In this document: positions 1 to 11,443 of the stretch, in pieces
Layout of the letters: every line of letters starts with the position of its first letter
Position numbering within the stretch: the stretch's first letter is position 1
From: Ostrinia nubilalis
Lineage: Eukaryota > Arthropoda > Insecta > Lepidoptera > Crambidae
Assembly (NCBI RefSeq): GCF_963855985.1
Contig: NC_087091.1
Location: 12,096,154-12,160,153, forward strand
Direction of reading: 5' to 3'
Length of the DNA: 64,000 nt
The notes under the pieces: generated by a model
The model's database searches: none
Told to the model about the DNA's origin: nothing
The model's input: only the letters and a program-made list of their open reading frames with translations
Made by a program: the position numbers and the translations under genes

Positions 1-535
1 AATGCCTCCCCCAATGATCTCCATAATGGCCGGTTGGTAGCGGCCTGCATTCAGCGCCTTCCAACCTTTTTATAGTGACGGAATTATTCGAAAATAATAA
101 AAAAGTTAAAATGGTTCAATCTTTAATTAACAGTTTAGATGTCAGAGGCCAAAGGACCAAAGTGGGCGCATATTGTTATTATTCAAATTGTTTATCGGTA
201 TTGTTGTCCCATGCCCTTTTCAGGGCACATACCTACGCCTTCGCATGTGGCATTGTGGCGGAAAAATAATTTTATCACATTGAACAGTTTGGTTAGTTGT
301 TTTTAATAGTAAGGTTAGTTTATTTGACCGGTACCTATACACTTTGCCTGTCTATCAAGACTAAGTATGGAATGGAGTATAATACTCCACTCCCCCCATG
401 GACATGAACGCAAGTTTTTGAGGATAGATGTTATTTGTTGTTGTTTCCCTTTGTTGTTGATATTTTTTTAAATCCATGCGAATGGAGTACTTAACAAGCA
501 GCCACAAACGCGTTTGTTACAATGATTCCCTAATT
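1..535. repeat. Segmental duplication, copy A (downstream flank of CP1)
   Basis: This stretch matches 10188-10728 almost base for base, and the match resumes at about 1663 (copy B from about 10731). It is the 3' flank of CP1, duplicated together with the gene to give the CP3 flank. Its first 60 bases are the end of an RTE retrotransposon fragment that is more complete at 10140-10250, so that insertion predates the duplication. I see no gene here. Confidence 0.85.
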
Positions 536-540
536 AAATT

Positions 541-1660
541 AAATTTATTACCTGAAATACAAGCTTCTTTTAGCTTAGTTTAGGCATCAGTCTCCCACAA
601 TATTCGAATTCTACTATAAGTCTAAATTGTATTAACCTTTAACCGACGACGTGCGGTCTCACAGACCGCTCCGGTTTTTGTAATTTCTGGATTGCAATGT
701 TCTACTTACTCCCGTGTCCCGAGCGTCTCAGTACCTTCGAGTTTAGTTGCCCAAACGCCATTACAGGTAGTGGATACATCGACGAGGGCAGTTTTAATAA
801 GATAATTCGATTTAAAGTTCAACAGCGGTCTGTGGGACCGCACGTCGCAGACTACGTGACATTTTTGTACCATACTGAAAATTGCGTTTTTGTTTTAAAC
901 CACACATTTTTCGTAAAAATGATGGATCCTGGGCCACCACAACCTAGGAAAAGACATTTCCTAATTATATTGATATTTGAACATAATATTATGTAAAAGA
1001 TGGTAGTCTGTAAAAAAATACCGCGAAACGCAAACAGTGACATGTATTCTAGGCTCTGACATGCCAAATCAGCCTGATGTTATTGCACCAGCTGCAAAAA
1101 AGACGTACATTTTAGTCCACCTAAATTGAAAACGAAATTATCTTACAGGTGTTACCTATGCATACCGAAAATGCTTGGCATGCGGTAAAAAAAATGTCCT
1201 GATTGTGCCTAATGTTTACCCTACGTCAATTTTTTTTTATGCATGTAATGTACGTGTCATTTATTTTTATTTTATTCATTATGTTCACTTTATTTAGGAA
1301 GCAGTGTAGTTGTTCTTGCTTTTATTAAAATTTACAAGTTATATAGGTATTATTGAGCTCTAGTGTAATTTCAATGAAATTAAGGGTCAAAAAAGTTTTA
1401 GCCATATTTAAATAAAAATATACATTGATTCCTCGCAAATTATACGTATGTTTATTTGTAATACTATAATGTTCTCAAAAAATATGAAAACAATACACTT
1501 TTATGCAAAAAATTATTACTTTTTGAGTAAACAGTATAGCGGTCCCACAGACCGCACGTCGCAGACGGCGTGACAAAAAAATCACGTCGTCGGTTAAAGG
1601 TTAAAAATATTGTAATGATTGTTGTGGTGAGGAAATAAAGCATTTTTTTTTTTTTTTTTT
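541..1660 (+). repeat. Insertion present only in copy A, carrying a nested piggyBac-like element
   Basis: Copy B runs straight from the left to the right side of this stretch, so about 1.1 kb was inserted in copy A. The outer layer is 541-631 plus 1605-1660 and ends with AATAAA and a long T run. It looks like a short transposed sequence, but I cannot classify it. The inner layer is the element at 636-1600. Confidence 0.6.
636..1600. mobile_element. piggyBac-like non-autonomous DNA element
   Basis: The ends are perfect 18-bp inverted repeats (CCTTTAACCGACGACGTG) flanked on both sides by TTAA at 632-635 and 1601-1604, the target duplication of the piggyBac superfamily. Subterminal palindromes of the form GCGGTCYCACAGACCGC occur near 652, 826 and 1538. 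On the plus strand around 1140-1210 the translation reads CYLC..., a stop, then KKCPDC, which resembles a decayed C-terminal transposase zinc finger. No intact transposase remains. Confidence 0.75.
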
Positions 1661-1662
1661 TT

Positions 1663-2390
1663 TTATTTATTTATTTCAAGATGCTGTTGTTCCGTAAATG
1701 TTAATAATTGTTTAATTTTCATACTGTCGTATCCTACTCAAACAATTAGACAACTTTCGAGAACTTGTAACATGTTATCCAGAAATTTATTAAAAAGTTT
1801 ATTTAGTAATTCTATGTGTGTTATAAATTGCTGTTTGTTTTCCTAACAACAAAATAAAATAACTAATCAGGACATAATGTTTTAATGCGAGAGTAATCTC
1901 GTCTGTCTCCATATTACCTTTTCTTGCCTAAACCACTCGGCGTATTCTGATGAAAGAATCTATAGACACAGTTTGAGATCCAGATAAAATATAGGCTGTT
2001 TTTATCCTGGATTGAACTGAGTGGGAAACACGGGCGTTAATTTTTCTATTCTTGTGAGAGTATAGCGGACTGAAGCCAGTTTTCTTATTTGTCTTAGATT
2101 AGATTGATGTAAATTATTAATTTAAATCGGATATATTTTAACGACTGTGTTTTACTTATTTAGTAGCGTTGGCGTTAACTTTTCTTGTTTGTATGAATGG
2201 TGATTGATGATAAAATCGTATATTACCTATATTCAACATTTTTTTTACGTTTTATTTCAATAGGTTTAATATTCATCTAACTAAAATCATATTTCATAAG
2301 GTTTCTCAACAAAAACTGGACAATAAAATATAACACAATTCTTTCTAAAACAATATTTTAATAAATAAATAGTTCCGATTTCATTCTACA
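1663..2390. repeat. Segmental duplication, copy A continued (3' flank of CP1)
   Basis: This is non-coding 3' flank of CP1. It is nearly identical to 10731-11443 downstream of CP3, with small indels only. I see no open gene. Confidence 0.8.
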
Positions 2391-3215
2391 TTAGTGGTGG
2401 TAGTACTGGAAGGCGGGGGCGGCTTTGTATACAACAGGGGCGGCCTTGTACACAACAGGGGCGGCCTTAACCACGACAGGGGCGGCGGTGGGGGCGGTGT
2501 TGTGCACGACCGCGTTGAAGCCGTTGTGGTCGTCGGCGGTGTACTCCACGGTCCTGATGGAGCCGTCAGCCTCGTGGAAGGAGTAAGAGCCCTTCACCAC
2601 ATCGCCGTCGCGGGACTCCTGCTGGGACTTGTTGTCGCCAGTGTGGCCGTCAGCGACGGAGTAGGTGTACTCGTATTTGGGGTGAGCCTGAAAGAATGAA
2701 AAACATATGTTTAAGAATCCTATCCAATGTTTATAACTTTATAGTAAGAAATGATTTATTATATTGCAGTAAATAATAAAACGGTACATACGATTTCTTC
2801 GTGAGCCAGGACCTTGGCGACGGGAGCGGCGTGGTAGGCGACGGCAGCGGCGTGGTAGGCGACGGCAGGGGCGGCGTGGTAGGCCACGGGGGCGGGGGCG
2901 GCGTGGTAGGTGACGGCGGCGGGGGCGGCGTGGTAGGCGACGGGGGCGGGGGCGGCGTGGTACACGGGGGCGGCCACGGCGAGCTTGGCGACGGGGGCGG
3001 GCTGGTCGTGGCGCACGATGCTCTGGGAAGAGACCGCCGCGGCAGAGGAGTAGTGGGCGGGCGCGGCCAGGAGGCCAGCCTGGGCCACAGCCACGAAGGC
3101 GCAGAGAGCTACCACCTGTAAAACAAAATTATAATATTAAAATTTGTTTTAAATATAATATCTTCATTGGTCCGATATTTTATTAATTTACGTTCGGACT
3201 TACTTTAGAAAACAT
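2391..3215 (-). CDS. CP1: RR-2 cuticular protein, 210 aa (3 exons)
   Basis: Structural protein of the exoskeleton, expected to be secreted by epidermis and to bind chitin. Coding exons in gene order are 3215-3204 (MFSK), 3115-2792 and 2687-2391. Both introns are phase 0 with GTAAGT or GTATGT donors and CAG acceptors. Residues 1-17 are a signal peptide ([17 protein letters not shown]). The motif SSQSIVRHD is at 33-41, followed by six Tyr-His-Ala-Ala repeats. The RR-2 domain is at about 113-176, starts [14 protein letters not shown] and includes [15 protein letters not shown]. The C-terminus has VVYKAAP repeats and ends QYYHH. It has one extra VAYHAA unit compared with CP2-CP4. The 12-nt first exon follows the TATA box at the usual spacing. 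The family call is firm; stage and tissue are not known from sequence. Confidence 0.93.
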
Positions 3216-3242
3216 TGTTACAGGAGTGATTAACAAATTGAT

Positions 3243-3364
3243 ACTGATAAGTTTTATCAAGTGAACTCGTTTATATACCTACTGCATACATTTTGTATTA
3301 ACGGTATTAATATTGAAGAACGTGATAGTAATAGGTGAAGTTGTAAATCGAGATAGTGACCTTG
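3243..3364 (-). promoter_or_regulatory. CP1 core promoter with FTZ-F1-like site
   Basis: In gene orientation there is a CAAGGTCA half-site at 3357-3364, then TATATAAA at 3270-3277, then an arthropod-type initiator ATCAGT at 3243-3248, about 30 bp below the TATA box. The ATG follows at 3215. Confidence 0.7.
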
Positions 3365-3840
3365 CTTCTGGCTATGGGACAGTGTCACGATTATTTTCAT
3401 TCATTATAATGAGAGTAATAAGATACGGCCAATTATTGAGATTAACTTTAAAAACTTAACTACGGTTTTTAAACGGTTTACATTCTTTTTATGCGTTTTT
3501 ATAAGAAGAACAAACTAAATCAATATTAAAATCAATTCGATCTTAACATCCGTTATTATTTTATACTGTTAACCATGAATGGTAATACTGAAGTAAAGAT
3601 CGTTAAAGAGATAAAATAATAGTTGCCTGGAATCAAGAAATGGGTTAATTTCTTAGCGATAAGACTGCCCTAATCGTGCAACTACAACAGGACTGAAAAT
3701 TAAAACGGAACGTTTTTTTTATCTTGTATTGTAAAATTCATAATTTTATCCATTATCGCAAGTTTTTATACGTTCACCAAGCATGATCGATGAACTTAAG
3801 TCATGATAATCATACACGGTAAGTAAACACTGTCTACCTA

Positions 3841-3965
3841 GGTTGAATTGCACCATCTTACTTTAGCATTAACAAACGTCAAAAATCTGTCAAACTCCAT
3901 ACAAAAAGCAGGGGTTATCGTTATAGACTTTAGTTACTGTTAAAGTTAGGCGGTGTAACTCAGCC
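3841..3965. mobile_element. Short TIR element (GGYTGARTTGCACC family)
   Basis: The ends are imperfect inverted repeats: TTGAATTGCACCATCTTACT on the left and GTGTAACTCAGCC on the right. Related copies are at 16533-16596, 29762-29866 and 43203-43315. It is non-coding. Confidence 0.6.
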
Positions 3966-4504
3966 CTATCCTTAAACCATGTAATTTCCTTCAGGAATAT
4001 GAACAAAAGCTTGCCAATATTTGACTACTAGTGTAAAATTGTTATTTCATAATTTTAACAAAAATTAAAACCGACTCCAAAAACATGTATTGGTAAGGAC
4101 ATAGCTCAACAACGCCTGGACCAATTTTACCAATTCTTTTTTTAATGTTCGTTGAAGTCCAAGGGTGGTTTTTACGGCGAGATTTCCAAAATTCAACTCC
4201 TAAGGGGGTAAAACGGGGTCCACGCGTACAAAGTCGAGGGCGGCCGCTAGTATTAAATGAATTTTCGCAACCTCATTACGCCTGTTCATGTAAGTATTAG
4301 TATTAGTTTATCGATTACCTTTTTATTTAACTTAGTTCATGCCTCACGTCACATCATAAGCTCACGAATTTGATTAGTAGAAAAACGGGTGTAGTTTTAT
4401 TTTCTAAGGTATCGTTAATTAGATTTCTAATGATCATTTTTTATTATGAATCTTGATCTTATAAATAAAAACATAAATTCCTACATTTTGAAAATAATGA
4501 TTAG

Positions 4505-4640
4505 GTATTTTTTTTTTTTTAATGTGATAGGAGGCAAACGAGCAGACGGATCACCTGATGGTAAGTGATTACCGTCGCCCATAGACACCCGCAGACCCAG
4601 GGGCGTTACAGGTGCGTTGCCGGCCTTATAAAGATCCAAT
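4505..4640. repeat. Dispersed lepidopteran-type repeat
   Basis: A T-run is followed by GAGGCAAACGAGCAGACGGA and later CAGGTGCGTTGCCGGCCTT. I recognise this as an interspersed repeat common in moth genomes. The rest of 3400-7800 holds no gene that I can support. Confidence 0.5.
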
Positions 4641-4711
4641 TATTATACGAATTACCTAGTAGAAAGAAATGCACGCTTTACTTTAATTTATTTGTCACAT
4701 TTAAGATGTCT

Positions 4712-4990
4712 GCAGGGCTAAGATGCGCGCCGTGATAAACTGCTATCGCGGCGTTATATCGATTTTGACGTCACTATATCGTTTTATCTACCGGCGCTAA
4801 CATGGCACCCCGAAAATTATCATGTCATCTGTCAAAATGTGATAGTGATAGATTTGGTTTTTTTTTTTGTGATAAACCTGGCAAGCCCTAACATGAAGCG
4901 CTAACTATATCATATTTTGACATCACGATAGGATAGGATGTGGTGTTTTTATCGTCCTCGATCCTTGCCCACGATAGCAAGACGATAGGA
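4712..4990. mobile_element. Degraded TIR element, GATGCGCGCCGTGATA family
   Basis: It contains GGGCTAAGATGCGCGCCGTGATA near 4716 and poorly preserved palindromic sequence beyond. It is the same family as the intact copy at 23425-23539 and the fragment at 6850-6996. Confidence 0.45.
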
Positions 4991-5653
4991 GATTAACTTT
5001 TTTGCAAGCTACTTTAACTCTATTTATTTATCATTTATAATGGTAAATGACATTTTACGACTAATTTGAGGCTAGTAAAATTCAAAGAAAGGAATCTAGC
5101 ACCTTTGTGATACTTTTACTTCTAGGCTTAGATTGAGTTCTAGTTCAAGAGTTTATCAGTGTGAGGCGAATCTTGCGACAGTTTATAATCGCTAGCTGCA
5201 AAATCTTAGTGCTCCCACAGTCCCACCCACATATTAATTATTACATTACCTACCTTGTAAAATAACCATTACTTACCTACTTAGGTAGGCAGTCAACAGT
5301 ACATCAGACAATACATATTAAGTTGCTAATGTCGTGAGATACCCCACAGTGTTTAGCTTGATTTAAGTACCTACTGTCATCTGTACATAATCTTGTAAAA
5401 TTATTGAAAATGGGGCGGAATGTGGTGACCGAGCTGGTCATTGTCAGAAATTAGCATTGGGTGGGATGTGTAATCAAACTTGCTATAATAACAATGAGAA
5501 TAAATGAATTTTACTAATTTTATAACTTGATGGTGATACCATACATACATTCTACATTACTATCAATCTAATTCCTCCATGTGGTCTTTTTTAAGGGCTT
5601 TAATGTGACAGGATGATAATCTTGTACAATTTATTCCATTATAATAAATTCAT

Positions 5654-5837
5654 CATCATCTCAGCCATAGGACGTCCACTGCTGAACTTAGGCCTCCCCC
5701 AATGCTTTCCATGTTGCCCGATGGGGCAGCAAGGTTCTGGGGTGGAGGCCGGGTACCGGAATACGCAGCGTGGGACGTCCACCCACAAGGTGGACGGACG
5801 ACATCATAATGGTAGCAGAAAGGCGCTGGACGCAGGC
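5654..5837 (-). mobile_element. RTE-clade non-LTR retrotransposon, 5'-truncated 3' end
   Basis: On the minus strand this is the tail of an RTE reverse transcriptase ORF, with the ATGATGATG tail reading as CATCATCATC on plus. It is flanked by an 11-bp target duplication AATAAATTCAT at 5643-5653 and 5838-5848. Only the last few dozen codons remain, and they are damaged. Confidence 0.75.
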
Positions 5838-6849
5838 AATAAATTCATTATTGCAGTGTAATTTCAAAATAATTCAACCATTATTTACAAAATCTTTATT
5901 TGGAAAACTTTTGTTTTACAATAGCTATTTATAATTTCAAATACAAACAGAATTCCATGAATTGGTTAGCCTAGCCAGTACCCTTGAAGTTTTTCTTGCT
6001 GATTGTTATTGTAAATTTTCATGATAGTGAGCAAGACTTGATTATGTCTGCTTTAGAATGAAATAATCACTCATAATCCCACACTTCTTCATCCACTGTC
6101 TGAAAAAAAGAAAGAATATTATTTAAACACAATTATAAATATTACAATTACATAAACAGTTCATAAATAGAAACATTTACTTAATCCTATTTGTATTTTA
6201 AGTTTACATACAAAATATTGATCACAGTATTATTACACGGTGAAAGAACTATGTGAAATAAATATAGGAAAGAAGGTGAAAGCTTATTTGTAGGAATAAA
6301 GATATTTTTCCTTTTCTCCGGTGCTGTTACTTATGAAAATCAAGATCTGCGGAGTATAGCTAATATTTTAGACTTTAGGTACTTACTTTGCTACTTATGA
6401 GTGTAACTTTATTTCTCAAATCTCAATAAACTTTCTGACTGCTTCATGTAAGTTGAATAATTACTGTAAACCTCGCATTATGGGGTAGGTAGTGGAGTTC
6501 GGTTATTCTGTTAATTTTGAAGACTTCATTCTTTAATACTATCGGTATGATTAGGAATTCTTCATTGTTTTTCTTTAACTTGGTTATCTCTTCGTTTGAT
6601 ATTTTCCGTACTTTAGAAATATTAAAAATAAGACTGGAAACATAAAAATACAATTTTAAAAACACAAACAAATACAATCAAGCAGTCATGTAATGTCAAC
6701 AAAATTGACATAACTTTTTTTTAATGACGTTCTCACTGCTTTAAGATATGTGTTTTTAGCCGAATTAGTAGCAGAAATGAACGAGATTGAACGAATGAGC
6801 TAAAATATTTCAAGGTTGGCCAACATAATAACGCAATTTTTTCTTAATA

Positions 6850-6996
6850 TGGCAACAATTCGGTTATCACGCGATAGCGGTCGATAGACTTTTCTATCGA
6901 TGGTCCCATGTTAGGGAAAATGATAAAATTATCTACGTGATCGAAAATTGTCTTATCATATCATGTCATTGTCGATGCGCGCATCTTAGGCCTACT
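6850..6996. mobile_element. TIR element fragment, GATGCGCGC family
   Basis: It starts near CGGTTATCACGCGATAGCGG and ends GATGCGCGCATCTTAGGCCTACTGG. The right end matches the terminal repeat of the element at 23425-23539. Confidence 0.45.
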
Positions 6997-7810
6997 GGAA
7001 AATGTTATACGTAAAAGACTCTGGGTATACCTACAATATACACATGTAGACAATAGAGGTGGCAAAAGAAAATACGACGAAGGCGTTGAAAGACATTCCA
7101 ATTTAGGCGTATGAAAAGTGTTTCGAGGAATGGTAGAAGCGCTGTCGTAAGTGTTTTGCCTCTAATAGAAGTTACTGTCAAGGGAACTGATAATTGAAAT
7201 TACTCCTTGTATTTTATCCCGGGTTCTTTTGGGACGCAGTAGTACTTGCCAATCATATTCATCACATCACGTAACATTACGAGGTTCGAATCCCCAATCC
7301 TATTTGCATTGTAGTTCGATACATAAGCCACACAGCCAGAAGCCCATTAAATAAGTAGTGTGTAGTTTCAAAAAATAAATATGTAAAGCACATTAAATAC
7401 CATGAGTTAATCAACCTGCAACTTATACGTAAAATTTGAATTTATTAAGATGAATAAAATTGTGATACTTATAATGAAAATTTTTATGACTTGCAGCATC
7501 GCATGTGCATTTGCCGAGACCCTAATTATTGTATTGAACATAATTTTACTTCGCTCTATTTCAATCGGTAAAAGAAAATAACAATAGATCTTTCATGAGA
7601 CCTATAAAGTATTTTTAATTAATGTTCCATAAAACGTTAGCCTGAGCTCTGTGTATTTTAAAAAGTTTATACTATTGTTTCACTTAAAATAGGGTAAAAA
7701 GGAAATAATATAGTAGGTATAATTTTTTTAAGTAAATGTTTATTTCAACATTTATTCTTCTATCTTGCAATAAATAATTTATCAGTCCTAATTTTGGTTA
7801 TGTTCATTAT

Positions 7811-8646
7811 TTAGTGGTGGTAGTATTGGAGGGCGGGGGCGGCCTTGTACACAACAGGAGCGGCCTTAACCACGACAGGGGCGGCGGTGGGGGCGGTGTT
7901 GTGCACGACCGCGTTGAAGCCGTTGTGGTCGTCGGCGGTGTACTCCACGGTCCTGATGGAGCCGTCAGCCTCGTGGAAGGAGTAAGAGCCCTTCACCACA
8001 TCGCCGTCGCGGGACTCCTGCTGGGACTTGTTGTCGCCGGTGTGGCCGTCAGCGACGGAGTAGGTGTACTCGTATTTGGGGTGAGCCTGAAAGAATTAAA
8101 AATATATGTTTAAGAATCCTATCCAATGTTTATAACTTTATAGCAAGAAATTATTTATTATATTGCAGTAAATAATAAAACGGTACGTACGATTTCTTCG
8201 TGAGCCAGGACCTTGGCGACGGGAGCGGCGTGGTAGGCGACGGCAGGGGCGGCGTGGTAGGCCACGGGGGCGGGGGCGGCGTGGTAGGTGACGGCGGCGG
8301 GGGCGGCGTGGTAGGCGACGGGGGCGGGGGCGGCGTGGTACACGGGGGCGGCCACGGCGAGCTTGGCGACGGGGGCGGGCTGGTCGTGGCGCACGATGCT
8401 CTGGGAAGAGACCGCCGCGGCGGAGGAGTAGTGGGCGGGCGCGGCCAGGAGGCCAGCCTGGGCCACAGCCACGAAGGCGCAGAGAGCTACTACCTATAAT
8501 AATAAAAAAAAAAAAAACTTTTAACATCACTTGAACACTACTTGAATCACTTTTATTTTCAACGTCACTTTTATTAATCACTAATGTATCATAATATTAT
8601 TTTATCATCGACATTTTTTTGTGCCCACACTTACTTTAGTGAACAT
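7811..8646 (-). CDS. CP2: RR-2 cuticular protein, 196 aa (3 exons)
   Basis: Close paralogue of CP1 with the same role. Coding exons are 8646-8635 (MFTK), 8493-8191 and 8086-7811, all joined in phase 0. Signal peptide is residues 1-17. SSQSIVRHD is followed by five YHAA repeats, then the RR-2 domain ([20 protein letters not shown] onward, ending HNGFNAVV). One VVYKAAP unit is missing from the C-terminal tail compared with CP1, CP3 and CP4, so the protein is shorter. Intron 2 is nearly identical to that of CP1, CP3 and CP4, which points to recent duplication or conversion. Confidence 0.93.
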
Positions 8647-8673
8647 TGTTAAATGGGTGATTAGCAAATGTAT

Positions 8674-8787
8674 ACTGATTACTTTTGCAAGTGAACTCGT
8701 TTATATACTGCATCACAGCACAGGCAAAGACAGTTCAAGTACCGTACAGAGTGATAAGACAAGTTGTAAAACAAGATCTTGACCTTG
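8674..8787 (-). promoter_or_regulatory. CP2 core promoter with FTZ-F1-like site
   Basis: CAAGGTCA (gene orientation) is at 8780-8787, TATATAAA at 8700-8707 and initiator ATCAGT at 8674-8679. Spacing is the same as in CP1 and CP3. Confidence 0.7.
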
Positions 8788-9007
8788 CTACAGGCTTTTG
8801 AGCACTCTTTCGATAATTTTCATACATTATAAAATTAGAAATTCTTCATGATAAATGATTTTTGTTCTTAACGATAAATTTTATTGTTTAAATAAAATTA
8901 AAAAAATAAATTAAGTCTGAATATTTTTTTAATGATTAAATACTCACATAACAAAAAATATAGGTACCGTAACAATATTAAGATAATACCTATTTACAGC
9001 AACTAAT

Positions 9008-9597
9008 ATTTTTTTTTGTCGCGGAGGAAATGCTTTGCGCACCGTCACCACTGCCGGGGGACAGGGTGGTGAGTGGGACTCCCGGTGCCCTGTGAAGGGC
9101 GCTGCTTCGTCTTGAAAAGGACGAGGTATACCCACTAAAACCTCCGCGGCGTTCCGTCATCGCCCGAGTGGGGGTGTCGCGAGTATCCGGCCGTAGCCTT
9201 AGACTTCCGCGACACCCCCGGCGACAGCCCGCCTACACGGCGGACCCTATTGTGGGGGGCCCACGGGAATGGCCCGAAACGCCAAGCCATTTCCGTCAGA
9301 CGGAGGTGACAAGGGTGCCCCCGCACCCCCGGCCTGCTGGCCGCCACCTAGGGGGAAAGTAGAACGGTCGTACAACCGCCGTCTCCACCTCCGTCTCCGC
9401 CTGCGGAGCGATGTGGCGAGAGGATCGTTCTCCCGCTCGCGCTCCGCTGCCTCCTTCTGAAGGATGACCTTCTCGCAGAAGGAGGCGACCGCTTTCCAGC
9501 ATCTTTCACTTCCCAGAAAGGCGTTGACCAGGCTCGGAAGCGAAAGGTCCTGGCCCACGACCGCAGTGAGGACACGGCGCTGCTCCTCCCAGCCACG
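9008..9597 (-). mobile_element. R1-clade non-LTR retrotransposon, 5'-truncated 3' end
   Basis: This is a GC-rich island in AT-rich DNA, flanked by a 9-bp target duplication GCAACTAAT (8999-9007 and 9598-9606). A poly(T) run just inside the left side is the antisense of a poly(A) tail. The minus-strand frame from about 9595 to 9247 reads WEEQRRVLTAVVGQDLSLPS, then CWKAVASFCEKVILQKEAAE and an Arg-rich stretch, a C-terminus I recognise from R1-like reverse transcriptases. The other long frames here are shadows of it. Confidence 0.82.
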
Positions 9598-9904
9598 GCA
9601 ACTAATTACTAAACAACTAATTTTAACATAATTTATTTAATTATTAACTCATACATAGGTATATATTTTTATAGTTCAATTTTTTGCTTCATGTAGTACT
9701 CGTAGTACGAGTATACTAATAAAGCTTAAATTAGGAATACTTTATGAAAATTTACTCTTCTTAATTAATTTCATTATGTTGTACAGTAGACATAAAATTA
9801 CTAAAATAAATGTTAGGTACTACCTGACACAAAAAATAATCTATGATATTAGAAACAGAAATACATTGTCTACAATGCCATACTTGATGTACAATTCTAT
9901 TAAA

Positions 9905-10050
9905 AATAAAACCGACTCCGAAAAACGTGCAGTAAAAAATTGAAAAATAAATTACTAATTATTTATTTATTAGGACGAATTAATAATATGCCATGATTGA
10001 TACCTTTGGAGTCGGTGCCAAGATTTTGAAACGTATGAAAGCCGGCACCT
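9905..10050. repeat. Single-arm copy of the ACCGACTCC repeat
   Basis: It starts AAACCGACTCCGAAAAACGT and ends TTTGGAGTCGGTGCC. It is a diverged single copy of the sequence that forms both arms of the palindrome at 25715-25994. Confidence 0.6.
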
Positions 10051-10139
10051 ACTCACGCATTTATACGCCATAACCATTCTGAGCAGATAAAGTAGAGTTT
10101 ATCATAAATATCTTTGTGCTTCGGAAATAAATCATCACT

Positions 10140-10250
10140 ATCATCATCATCATAATTTCAGAAATAGGACATCCACTGCTGAACATAATGCCTCCCCCAA
10201 TGATCTCCATAATGGCCGGTTGGTAGCGGCCTGCATTCAGCGCCTTCCAA
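10140..10250 (-). mobile_element. RTE retrotransposon 3' fragment
   Basis: It has a CATCATCAT tail, then the antisense of the RTE C-terminus (GGACATCCACTGCTGAACAT). The same fragment, cut by the window edge, lies at 1-60. Confidence 0.65.
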
Positions 10251-11443
10251 CCTTTTTATACTGACGGAATTATTCGAAAATAATAAAAAAGTTAAAATGG
10301 TTCAATCTTTAATTAACAGTTTAGATGTCAGAGGCCAAAGGACCAAAGTGGGCGCATATTGTTATTATTCAAATTGTTTATCGGTATTGTTGTCCCATGC
10401 CCTTTTCAGGGCACATACCTACGCCTTCGCATGTGGCATTGTGGCGGAAAAATAATATTATCACATTGAACAATTTGGTTAGTTGTTTTTAATAGTAAGG
10501 TTAGTTTATTTGACCGGTACCTATACACTTTGCCTGTCTATCAAGACTAAGTATGGAATGGAGTACAATACTCCACTCCCCCATGGACATGAACGCAAGT
10601 TTTTGAGGATAGATGTTATTTGTTGTTGTTTCCCTTTGTTGTTGATATTTTTTGAAATCCATGCGAATGGAGTACTTAACAAGCAGCCACAAACGCGTTT
10701 GTTACAATGATTCCCTAATTAAATTAAATTTATTTATTTCAAGATGCTGATGTTCCGTAAATGTTAATAATTGTTTAATTTTCATACTGTCGTATCAAAC
10801 AATTAGACAACTTTAGAGAACTTGTAACATGTTATCAAGAATTTTATTAAAAAGTTTGTTTAGTAATTCTATGTGTGTTATAAATTGCTGTTTGTTTTCC
10901 TAACAACAAAATAAAATAACTAATCCGGACATAATGTTTTAATGCGAGAGTAATCTCGTCTGTCTCCATATTACCTTTTCTTGCCTAAACCACTCGGCGT
11001 ATTCTGATGAAAGAATCTATAGACATAGTTTGAGATCCAGATAAAATATAGGCTGTTTTTATCCTGGATTGAACTGAGTGGGAAACACGGGCGTTAATTT
11101 TTCTATTCTTGTGAGAGTATAGCGGACTGAAGCCAGTTTTCTTATTTGTCTGAGATTAGATTGATGTAAATTATTAATTTAAATCGGATATACATATTTT
11201 AACGACTGTGTTTTACTTATTTAGTAGCGTTGGCGTTAACTTTTCTTGTTTGTATGAATGGTGATTGATGATAAAATCGTATATTACCTATATTCAACAT
11301 TTTTTTCAATAGGTTTAATATTCATCTATAGAACTAAAATCATATTTCATAAGGTTTCTCAACAAAAACTGGACAATAAAATATAACACATTTCTTTCTA
11401 AAACAATATTTTAATAAATAAATAGTTCCGAATTCATTCTACA
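10188..11443. repeat. Segmental duplication, copy B (3' flank of CP3)
   Basis: It matches 1-535 and then 1663-2390, without the 1.1-kb insertion found in copy A. It has no coding content. Confidence 0.85.

Noticed and set aside
2394..2699. Long plus-strand frame of Gly/Val-rich protein opposite CP1 exon 3, repeated opposite every CPR exon
   Set aside because: It is the antisense of GC-rich codons in a conserved exon. It has no splice logic, start context or domain, and occurs wherever the exon occurs.
8138..8581. 147-codon Arg/Pro-rich frame overlapping CP2
   Set aside because: A shifted frame of the YHAA repeats. The spliced CPR frame in the same DNA has a signal peptide, motifs and clean splice sites.
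9135..9596. Several open frames in the GC-rich island taken as host genes
   Set aside because: They lie inside a retrotransposon 3' end with target duplication; only one frame matches the R1-type C-terminus.
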